Assembly (NCBI GenBank): GCA_030268105.1
Contig: BSDZ01000009.1
Location: 2,555,501 to 2,619,500 of the forward strand
Length of the DNA stretch: 64,000 nucleotides
Origin: Volvox africanus
Lineage: Eukaryota > Chlorophyta > Chlorophyceae > Chlamydomonadales > Volvocaceae
Reading direction: 5' to 3'
Position 1 is the first letter of the stretch. Each line of letters opens with the position of its first letter. The notes beneath the pieces were generated by a model that saw nothing but the letters and a program-made list of their open reading frames with translations, ran no database searches and was not told the DNA's origin. Below are positions 12,161-22,300 of the stretch, one piece after another. The translations under genes were made by a program, and so were the position numbers.

Positions 12161-12690
12161 AATGGCATAAGTATTTCCATTTAGTCCGGCATCATACAGG
12201 AAGCGTCATGTATCAATAGACATGCATAATACGCACACTGCCGAACCATAAAAAACATCGGCCACCCCCTTACCCAGCATTACCCGCAACCATACGCCCC
12301 TGAATCGACGCAAGACACGCCTGCCAAGCTGCGCGGGAAACAGTACACTCAAGCACGACACCTGTGTAATCCCAGCCCCCTCCACCTGAACATCCACACA
12401 TCTAACCACTACAGTATTAGAAGAAATAAGCCATGCGCGTTGTGAGAACCCCGCAAGGTGCGCACGCCCAATATGCACAAGGCATTGCGGCAAGCGCACG
12501 AGGTGCCTGCTTCGTCAAGCGCGGGATCGCGCAGATCCGTGTCCTCATCCTAACAACCCAAGTACGTGTCCTCCCTTCGCGGCTGGCCGGCCACGAACAG
12601 GCACTCTGTCTCCTAACTCATGTATCGCGAATGCTGCCACGAGTCGGTCTGGAGAACGTCTCCAGGAAAGGGACCGGAAACATTGGCGTA

Positions 12691-14080
12691 TTACTTGGTG
12701 AGCTTTGCTTTTTCTGAAGCGCCCTCAATTTCCTCCATGACATCGCCGACCTTCTTCACGTACTCAACCAGTTTAAGGACGTAAAACTCGCCGTTCTCCA
12801 CGAACTGGCGGGGCGCCTCGCCCTCTTTCAGGATACCCCATACCACCAAGGTTTCGTCCTCCGGATCGGTCACACCAATAATGCGCTCGGGCTCTAGCGA
12901 AGGAACAACAATGGGGTCGTCCTCAGTGCCAAACTTGTCCTCATACATCCTGGAGGGTACAGACGGGTAAAGAAGCAAAGGTTCATGAGTACATGGTCGC
13001 CATTTTTGTCGCCAGGCTATTGGGGGATGGGAGCATATTGCCAGCACAGGACACTGACAAAGGCGTCGATGACCAGGTCAGCTACATAACAAGCCCCTCA
13101 AAATTATGTACTCCTGTCGGAAGCCAGGGAGTCCACCGTGCAAAAGGGGGGCTATGGAAAATGTCGATATGATTCCAATCAACAGGAGGGCAAGCTGAAC
13201 ACCACAAGGAGCTAGGCAAGCTAAACACGGCAACCATACAGAGCATGTGCGTGCATGTCATGTGCACAAGGGCACGCACGCATGCAGGGGGACAGTGCTT
13301 TGGGGAAGAGGGCAAGGGCCGCCAAGAGGACAAGCACAGGATGACCGACTTAAACTGGAACTCCCAAAACCATGATATGAACAGTTTGCCATATGTTAAG
13401 GCAAGGCTAAAAACATATCCAAGGGCTTCGCTAAAAGTTTTCGTTCTGCTCACCAAGCTTCGTGCCACAGCTCCTTATCACCCAGTGGGCGATACTTCCT
13501 AGGAGGCTCCGCGGACCTGCCCGGCAAGAACATTTTTCGAATCAGTCTTGGAGCTTAAGGCACATTGTGCTAAGAGGCGGACAAATAGCCAAGACGACCA
13601 CATCAGTTGCAGCGTGTTATCTACATCCGTAAACCTACAGCGCGGTTGGCTTCGCCTCTGCTGGAGCGCCTTGGCATGTTGTCAAGCTGGTGTGAAGGCT
13701 GCGCGCCTCAGCAGCGACACCCTGTCCAGCAATGGCAACCACCGCAAGCTGCAGGAACAGAAAAACCCTTCATTACTGATGTCCCGCGCTTTGCAATGGT
13801 GGTCCCCGAGCGGCAGCATCACGACTAAATGTACAAGCACTCTTATCCGTTAGCAAGACGTAGTGAAGACAGCTTTACTACAGTCCTCCATTATAAACGG
13901 ATAATCAGATAAGTTGAGAAAGCTGAAAGTCCGGCCGTGTTTAGCAGCGCTGGTCCCGGCACAACGTCCCGAGAACCGCCGCACCTCAGCGGGCAAGCCC
14001 AACGCTCCTGAAGGCCATGGCCGGCTGCAGCTGCGAGCTGCCCGTGCAAGCAGGCCGGACAGGGAGCCCAGCCTAATCAT
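12691..14080 (-). CDS. COX5B: Cytochrome c oxidase subunit Vb-like (COX5B), mitochondrial
   Basis: Nuclear-encoded subunit of respiratory complex IV. Exons: 13748-13639, 13516-13454, 12949-12691, with compatible phases, preceded by a probable first exon 14080-13985 (start MIRLGSLSGLLARAARS). The N-terminal part is Arg/Ala/Ser-rich and contains RSLHTS, a typical mitochondrial presequence cleavage context. The mature part reads KYRPLGDKELWHEAW, then MYEDKFGTEDDPIVVPS and ETLVVWGILKEGEAPRQF, which follow the Vb fold (GTxxDP-xxVPS ... VVW-x-L-KGE-x-R). The family's zinc-binding cysteines are absent: the positions corresponding to C-x-C and C-x2-C read VTDPED and FVENGE. Total length about 175 aa is normal for a precursor. 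The first exon is the least certain part; the other three are firm. Followed downstream by the NEK gene in the same orientation. Confidence 0.85.
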
Positions 14081-15824
14081 CCCTGCCTTGGCGCTGTGCT
14101 ACTTTCGGAACTGTCTGATTGATCCTCTCAAGGTCGTCAAAAATAGTTCTCAAGCAACAGCACGTCGGCAGTGACTCTTGGTCTTCCCAGGTATGGCAGC
14201 AATTCAGACAAGCATTCCCTCGTGCGTCAAGACCTGGGAGGGAGTTCCCCTTTTTGGGCCCTACGTCTTTATGTAAAGGTGTACTTCATACACGACAAAT
14301 ACTCATCCTTACCACCGCTAAAATATTGACGCTTTCATCATCCATCTTACTATCCGCAGCAGAGGCGGCCCTCGGTTGCGATATTTCTATTGTACCAGCG
14401 AACTTCCAGTGTAGCATAGCAGGATACATTTTACGTCAACACAAAGATATAATGCAAACATCGTTGACATTAGTTTGTATTTAGGGGACACGAAAATTTG
14501 ACTGGGTTGCACACTGATTACCGGTGCTGGAAAGGGCTCCTACAGGCTTAAAACAAACTGAGATTTCTTACCACCATCAGACATCGTAGCCGATTTCAGA
14601 AATGCGTGCTGATTCGCTGTGTTTTCCAAGATAACCCTTGGAACCACGTGCCAGGCCGTACCCTTTTAGAACCGTTCGTGCGGACGTCACTTGCTTTGCA
14701 AAATTCGAGAGCCCTAGAACGGTTGGGCATGCGCCAAAGTGGGAAAAGTCCTTGACGGATTGCCTTCCTCCGCGGGGGACACCTGTGTACAGTCGAATCC
14801 TACCCAGCACTCAAAAGTTTCTTACGAAACCTGGGAAATCTTTCAGGAGCTGGACGCGGTGATGTCCCTTACCCGCCACAATTTGCTTGCGGTTAAGCAG
14901 TAGGAGAGCTGATCAGACTAGACCCTGTCAGACACGGTCCGATTACAGATCAAGGCAACCTTAGGCAACAGAATACACGATGTCCAGATCATCACTTGAA
15001 GCCGATCACGGATGGGGAAACACTCATTTATCGCTTCTAAAAAGAATGTAGGAACACGCACCTGCGTGAGGCATATTATGGCCAGACGAATACACACACA
15101 GCTGCGGCGATTCGTATACCGCCAGCAGTGTGCATATCCAACATAGATCCATGACAGTATGACAGGGCCGTATGCAGGTCGTACGCTGGAACAGGATTAA
15201 TTAAATTATGGTCCTTCACCCCGTATACCTTACAAATTGGTATGGTCTCCAACTCCGCCGTGCGATAAAACCTACAGGATTATTACCTAGGTCATCCGAA
15301 ACTGTCGGTCGACGCCCGTGCGCAGAACGGAAATCGAATTAACACGGAAGATGCTGACCATAGTGGGGCTCCACGCCCGTTGCGCTGCGTGGGAATTTGC
15401 CGCCCTTCGGGCGGCCACCACGAGCAGCATCGGAGCAAGCGGTTCAACGGGAAAGCCAGTCCGACTGATTGGTGCGTTGCAGAGCATCCGCCTTTAACAA
15501 CTAAAATCTTTTCGCAATATAGTCCAATTGCCTTAATTCCATATTGTGCTGCTACATGGGGATCACTGAATGCGCGAACATGGTCCATGGGTCATCTGAC
15601 GGCGAGGACAGCTATTTCAACCAATGCAAATCCAAGGGGGGACATCTGAATGCACAAGGCAAACGATCTAGACCTGATTCTTAATTTCAGAACTTCATGG
15701 TGGGACTCCGACAACGTGCTGTCGTTGGCTGGGTCCTTTATACATGTCCATCTGGACTGGTCGACATTAGGGAGATGTATGACATGCCGTATTCCCTTTC
15801 ACCTGAAACCCAGATGGAGTCCTC
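14081..15824. other. Intergenic region, no gene recognised
   Basis: Contains the upstream region of COX5B and possibly unrecognised 5' exons of the plus-strand gene ending at 16742 (splice-acceptor-like sites near 15690 and 15823). The minus-strand ORF at 15292-15588 has no recognisable domain. Confidence 0.35.
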
Positions 15825-16742
15825 GACCGTATTGTGGATCGTCTCACCCGGGGCGAATTTGTGCCCGGTCAGGACCCGATGGCCAGTGCTGCTGGAAGCG
15901 CGGGAAGCGCGGGTGAGGCAGGCGGTGGCGAACGTCCTGTGCCAAGGGCTGCGGAGGCCGGAGTTGGTGGCAGTGGGTTCGTCATGTACGATTATGAGGC
16001 TGTGCCTAGGTCCATTGATATTGACGCGTTCCGCCGGGCTCTAACATCAGTGCTGACTGAGCATATGGGTGCAGCTGGTGGTGGTGCCGTGATGGCGCAT
16101 GACGGTGGCGAGATCACACGGAGGCTGATGGTGGCGTCGCCAAGCGAGCGGCAGGCCATTGCGGAGCAGGTCGCCAGCAAGGGTGAGTTCCCATTGAGAC
16201 AACGCGGATGTACAATTTGTCCGCTTTATACGCCTGTCATTTGGGTTGCAGAACAGCCACGCAGGCTGCTGGTAGTAATATACCTGCAAATAACACATGC
16301 ACCATTAAAGTAAGCACTAAACTGTGGTCGCAAGACGACCGTGCCCTGACCCATTAGGGCCGCTTCATCTTGTGCGGCCCTTTCAATCCGTCCGGCACAA
16401 GTGCCGGCCTGGGTCGGATTAACATCCTATAAGCTAGAACCCCCGAATGCGTATTCCTTACCTGCGCTCCAATGGGCTACTGACACGATGTGACATTTGT
16501 ACGCATGATACCCGCATGATTACCCCCATCGTGGCAGTTTGAGTGGGTGGGTTAAGCTAACCCGAGCATTGATAGCCTGTGTGCTTGACGACCTCGTGCC
16601 TTAGTTTCCACCATAGCTGCGGTTGCTGCTTTGTTGTTGCGCAGTGACCGACAAAGATGTCCAGCGGCTGCTGTCGGAGGAGCCTGTGCCCGTGGTGCGT
16701 AGCCGACTGGCTGGCATGCTGGAGCGCAGCGGCTTTTTCTGA
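15825..16742 (+). CDS. Unknown small protein, last two exons
   Basis: Two exons are supported. The first runs from an acceptor near 15823 to 16182 with donor AAGG|GTGAGT; the second from 16645 (acceptor TTGCGCAG) to a TGA at 16742, phases matching. The coding stretch has an Ala/Gly-rich segment with ATG at 15879, then YDYEAVPRSIDIDAFRRAL, MVASPSERQAIAEQVASK and, after the junction, VTDKDVQRLLSEEPVPVV. The C-terminal half is predicted helical and charged. I do not recognise the family. If translation starts at 15879 the protein is about 134 aa; alternatively there are upstream exons and that Met is internal. The intron carries two adjacent perfect hairpins (16356-16407). Confidence 0.5.
16356..16407. 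repeat. Two adjacent perfect inverted repeats (stem-loops)
   Basis: AGGGCCGC at 16356-16363 pairs with GCGGCCCT at 16374-16381 around a 10-base loop. CCGGCAC at 16392-16398 pairs with GTGCCGG at 16401-16407 around a 2-base loop. Both lie inside the last intron of the gene ending at 16742. Confidence 0.85.
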
Positions 16743-17522
16743 GGCGTCCTAAAAGACCCGGAATAATTATCACCCTGTTGGTAACGATTGGGCATATGCT
16801 CGCAGGACTGAGCTGTATGGTGTTTTTGTAGCGAGGAAGTGCTTGCTGGGAAAGGTCAGGACGGAGGGCAGCATTTTGACCGACGGTCGGATGTTCAACT
16901 GATGCACAGGGCATTGGGTCGAAGTCCGAGGGGTGCTAAGTATCGCGGGTGTGCCAAGTTGGTGGAGGTGCAAAATCGACAGTTATTGCGACTGTGATGA
17001 GGGCTGATGTGCGTTTAAACCCCCTAAAAGGAATGTAGGCCTGTGTGTCACAACGCAACTCGTTACCTGCACAACGCATGACATCCAAATGTCATTCTTG
17101 GGCATGAACAGCAAGCGTTTGCGCGCGACATGTGCGACTGTCTTTTCCGGAAGGATTAATCGCTGCCCAACTTTTGGACCCGATTCAAGCTGATGGGTGA
17201 GTAGTGTTTTCCTTTCACCTGGAAAGTTTGGTTGGTACACTGTTTGTAAGGTACACTAAGCTGCAACAATGCTTCGACGATGGACAGCCATGAAAGCCAA
17301 CCGCAACAAAACAACAAAACGTCCAAAGTCAGCGCGGCCTGTAGCGCTACATAAACAACTCCTAAAGTACAAACACTGACGTCACTGCGTCCTAACAGGA
17401 GCCGCCCGGCTCCAGAACCAAGGACGCTCGTCCTCCGTATATTGCAGAAAACCTTGGTTTTCTTCGCAAGCTCAGAAACCCGATACGATTTCTTGTTCGA
17501 CAGCAAAGCCAGCGATGATTCA
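16743..17522. other. Convergent 3' region between unknown gene and SOUL gene
   Basis: Expected 3' UTRs of both neighbours. TGTAA at 17245-17249 could end the plus-strand transcript. No coding signal beyond short chance ORFs. Confidence 0.4.
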
Positions 17523-18803
17523 TTACTCAATAACAGGTATCATGATGTCGTTGGTGGCTAGCCACGGCAGGCACCACGGCGGGTTGTAGCTGCAGTACTG
17601 CACGGCATGGGGGTTATCGGACAGCTTGACGCCCTCCTCCGCCGCTGCGGTGCGCAGCTCCTGCTCTTTTGTCTTCGCCAACGCTGCATTCATCCTGCCG
17701 TTGAACCGTATAACTGCGAAGGTGCGCTCCGGAACCTCAAACAACCTCACACGCGAGTCCTTTGGTACCGGTAAATCTGCAATACTCTTGTATTTGCTGG
17801 GCATAATGAAGTTCATGACGTGCTTGTTACCGCCATCGCTGTTACCGTCCGCCGCCGCCCCGGCCCCTGTCCCTGCCTGCATGACGACTGGCGCGGTCAT
17901 GGCGATCTTCTCTGACGATGCCCCCCCCGGTGGCGTAGTCTGCACAACCACAGGCGCAGTCATATCAACCTGGAGGGGTCAAAGCAAGCATGCGACGGTT
18001 GGATGATGCAGCGCACCGACCAACTTCGCAATGGGCAAAGTCCAGGGGGCCTACCGGGTATCGGCTCTGTCTCGGGTGTGCCCTATAGCAAAATATCAGT
18101 TCCAAGCAATCATTTAATTTCAGGATTCCTTAGAATGCAAACAACCTTGACTGGTGCACTATCTCAGTGACCTCGCTAGGCTGCGATGGTATTATATGAC
18201 ATTCAGCGCAGGCCAGCGCAGATTTACCAGGCATCGCTCTACGCACTCTGTGAAAGGTTGATTTATACTACGGGAACGGTCTGAAATCCAGACCTCAAAA
18301 CCTAGTACAACTGGCGTGGGACAGCATGCAAGGCGAACCCGGAATATCTGCCCTACCAGCACCCCGAGGCTACGGCCCGGCAAACGGACTCTGCCCCTGA
18401 TGGCAGATGACGCCAACGCCGCTCACCTTCTCGCTACCTCCACGGGTGCGGGCAGTGTTACCACCGAAAATATAACCTACAGCGACATGCGCGGTGGTCC
18501 TTGCGGCCATTAGAAAGAAATCGACTAGATGCTTGTGGCAGCCGTCCGTAGGGGTTCCCACGCCAGCCATAATCAATACGTAGAATGCATAATCAATTGA
18601 GAACTGAAGGTCTCACCTGCAAGCGCTCGAAAGGGTGTTCCTGTCCCATCCATGACGCTGTGGTTGGGAGAAACGTCGTAAAGAACTTCCGCGCGCACTT
18701 GTGGGCCATACTTCCGCACTTCGACAGCATTCGAGCTGCCTAAACTTTGAACAACGGTGAACTTGGGCGTCTCTACACTGATGTTGCCAAAGACGGTGGC
18801 CAT
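17523..18803 (-). CDS. SOUL haem-binding family protein
   Basis: Member of the SOUL/HBP family, small proteins that bind haem or tetrapyrroles; algal members occur in chloroplast and eyespot fractions. Exons: 18803-18617, 18476-18427, 17969-17523; phases agree and give 227 aa, close to the family norm. The start ATG at 18803 opens with MATVFGNISVETPKFTVVQ, followed by AVEVRKYGPQVRAEV, the classic SOUL N-terminal strand. Exon 2 supplies AGYIFGGN, the expected continuation of FRALAGYIFG. Exon 3 has two copies of the signature MTAPVV, then FIMPSKYKSIADLPVPKD, VRLFEVPERTFAVIRFNG, and a C-terminal YNPPWCLPW. No obvious targeting peptide precedes the domain, so a cytosolic form is possible. It is transcribed divergently from the BRCA2 gene. 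Confidence 0.92.
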
Positions 18804-19303
18804 CTTATCGATCGTCAGGCATTAACAATATATATATAATGTAGTTTTAGATAAACTTTGGAACAATATTAATTTTACGATTGTTGCTCCCTTCCGGAAC
18901 CAGCTAGAAAGTGGCGTAATGCGACGTCAAGCCGTTACAACGTCAACCGTCCGACGATCAACTGGCTGTGTCAGTCCAAAGGCAATTTAAATAATTCAGT
19001 ATATTCTATTCTGAATCCAAGTAAGAGCTGGCCACCACAGTTCCACAGGTCAAACCTCCAAAGCAATCAATCGCTTTGCCCGTATGCCATACACACACAT
19101 GGGACGCACTTTCAATATCTATCTATTCACAAAACTAACTCAGCGTTGTCACTTGGGATTTTCACAGCAAAACATGGCATGTACCGGGTTGCGCGTGTGG
19201 ACCTCATTGGTGAAGCGACGGCACATGCTCCGGAACCAAAAAATGCATGTGGCGGGATTCGCCTTCCTTACTACACAGAAGGCTTCTTCCCAAAACTATA
19301 AAC
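18804..19303. promoter_or_regulatory. Shared divergent promoter region, SOUL (-) and BRCA2 (+)
   Basis: About 500 bases separate the two start codons, so both promoters and 5' UTRs must lie here. The SOUL side has a TATATATATA-type run at about 18826-18840. The region is AT-richer than the flanking exons. Confidence 0.5.
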
Positions 19304-22300
19304 ATGGCAACTTGCCGCAGCTTAGATCTACCGGAGCTGAAAGAGCTGCAAGGCCTCTTTAGGCCCTTCTCGCAAAGTTTTGTGACCCTCCAACCATCAC
19401 ACAACATTCAGGAAAAGAATTCAATCCAAACAGAAATCACAACTCTAAAACATATCAACTCTTATATTGATTGTCGCTGGGTTCACGGAGGTCATGGCGT
19501 CGCACCTGATGAAAGCATCGCACAGCACAGCGTGCCCTGCATACCACATGAGAACTCACATGGACTGCGATTCCCGGATGACAACGCTTGGCAGCTTTGC
19601 AGCGCAACAGCTGGCCTCACGCCATCCGCAATCGTTGGGCCCGAGCTCATTGGTACCGGCGCCACTGCAGCATCCGACAGCGTCGGGGAAATCGTGGACG
19701 CGACGATTGCCAATGGGTGCCAAACACCCTTCACACCGGGAGATTCGGACAGCATCCCGGCGTCTCAACCGCCCATAAACATGGTTCCGCAGACGTGCTT
19801 TGAGGCCAGCTACGTGCCGGAGTCCATATTAGACAGGACTGTCGGCCATGGGTCCGACGGCGTAGACCCAGATGCCCCACCTGCTGGCTGTGGACCATCA
19901 GACACTCACGGTAGCGCTGGGGACACCGGATTCCATCTGCAACACCTTACCATGGTTCCAGAAACGTGTCTTGATGAGATTGAATGGTTGCAGCCACCAC
20001 CACAGCTACCGGCCTCCCCATTTCAGTGCCAGCTTCAGCGGCCTAGGGAGAACAGCCAGGCTTCACTGTCAGCTGGCAACGGGTTGGGCAGCACCAGTAC
20101 GAAGATTGAAACCATGTTAACCGCAACACCCACGCCTTCGGCTGCCGTATTTCCCTTCGCCATTGCTCCCCCAAGCGCTGTAGTAGGCCCGCTTGCAGCG
20201 GTAGACAGTGGGGCTCCAGTCGCTGCATCGTCAATAGGTATTACAACGCATCTTCCGGCGGAGCTGAAACCTTGCTTAGCTCTTAACCCCGCGGCAACAC
20301 CACCGCTGCCGCAAGTCCAGGCAACAGCGGAATCCTTGCTGAATACAATGCCCGCAGCGGCAATGGCAGCGGCCGGGGTCCGATCTAGATCTCTCTGTCT
20401 CGGGCCGGTCAGGCCCGCGCCGCCGCTTGGGTATGACTTTGACCTGGATGGCGCTGCAGAGACCGATCCTGCAGCAATGCAAAACGGGGCATTAGGGCCG
20501 GCCCCGGGTCATGGACGAATGATCAATAATGACTCTGGCAACGGACCGGGACCATCAGCGGTGCTCGAATTCGACTATTTGCTGGACGAGCCCACACCGC
20601 CGCCAAAGCAGCTGCCTAAAGGTGTGAGGCGATGTTGCTACTGTGATGTCAGGGAGCAGTCCGCATATTCCAAACCGGGGGCGCCTACTAAGGAGTTCGC
20701 TGCCGCGCCCTGCATCTGCCTCGTAACGAGATCGTGCCTTGATGAGTTGCGAGCCATGTGCCATTACTCTGCTGCTGTGCTGGATCTTCCCCTCGTGATT
20801 TCAGGTACACGGCTGCTTAGACCTGGTCAGCGGGCGCCGCCGCCACCGCAACAGTCAGCGCTGCCGCTGCCCCTACCAAAACTACCGCCGCAGCTGCAGC
20901 AGCCTCAGCCTCAGCCACAATCATCTACAGGAGGCTCTTTTCAGGTGCACGGTGGGGAGCAGGGCCAGCGTCCCCACCAACCCTTTTACGATAAGTCCAA
21001 TTACCAGCAGCAGCCATACCTCCAACAGTTTCGTCACCCTCAGGCGCAGCACTACCCTCAGATGCAACTTCAACAGATATTTCCACAGCAGCAGCAGCAG
21101 CAGCATAACACCGGCGAGCATGAGAACCCGCAGTGTCATAAATTGCAGCAACAAGAAGCGACGGCTCTCTGGGAGGTAGTGGAACCCGGGGATGCACACC
21201 GCCGGGCGCACGGAGCCACCGGAGAGGGCCACTCTATATCGTGGGAGGGCAACCCTGAGCACCTTCCACAGCTGCTCAACACAATGCCGCAGCACATCTT
21301 TCCCGAGCAGAATTCCGCGGCGCCGGTGGGCCTCCAACGCGGTCAGCTTTTGTGTGCTCACAGCAGTGATGAGTCCATCTGCCACCGCCACGCCCATTCT
21401 GGGATTGGCGCTGGCCAGTCCCCATGGCAACCTCTTCGACCACAGCCCCAGCAGGGCGCAGCTACTAATCAAGGTATCTGGAAACATCCGGATCAGTTGC
21501 GTCTCCAGCAGCAGCAAATGTCTCCGCAGCATCAGCAGCATGGACAGCAAAGGCAGCTAGCGCCGCAGTTTCCGCAGCCGCAAAGTCAGCAGCAGCAGCA
21601 ATATCCACAGCATCAGTGGCAGCAGCAGCAGCAACAACAACATTGGTCACAGCATACGATGCCGGTCGCGCACAGGGTTGGGCAGGTCAGCCAGCAGCAG
21701 CAGCAGGACTTACATGGACGTGCATCCTCAGCAGCGGCCAGCTGGAGTGGTCAGCAACCAGCAGGAAATCCGAGTGGTGCCGTCGCGCCACCCGCTTGCG
21801 CCCATGGACACCAGTGGCACTTCAACCAGAACCCTGACCATCCCCAGATGCAGATGCAGATGCAGCCGCCGCAGCCGCAGCCACAGCAGCCGCCATCCTG
21901 GCAGTCGACTGTCGACCAGGTCGCACGGGAGCCATCTCCACCACAGCAGCACCACATTACAGCGAACCAGCAGACGATTCAGCATGGTCATTGGCAACAA
22001 CCACAACCACCACTACAGGAGCGGCTTTGTACAGCGGCTACGGTTCAGCATAAGGGGGCATCGCCACAACAACAGCAGCAGTGCTTTCCGGCCCAGGCCT
22101 CCCGGCAACCTTTTCCTACAGCGGGCGCCTACGTCCCCACTGCCGCACCGCCGGTAGCCTCACGACAGCCCTTCGCGCCCATGTCTACGAATACTACTCA
22201 CTGGCCCCACAACTCAGACATTTGCAGCCCGGCACCAGATCTTGTCGCCGACAATACAAGATGCAAACAGCCGCAGCAGCTGGATCCCGTGCTGCAATTT

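Noticed and set aside
15292..15588. Minus-strand ORF with a protein-like start (AAQYGIKAIGLYCEKILVVKG)
   Set aside because: Could be a relic exon, but no acceptor/donor pair, neighbour or family could be identified.
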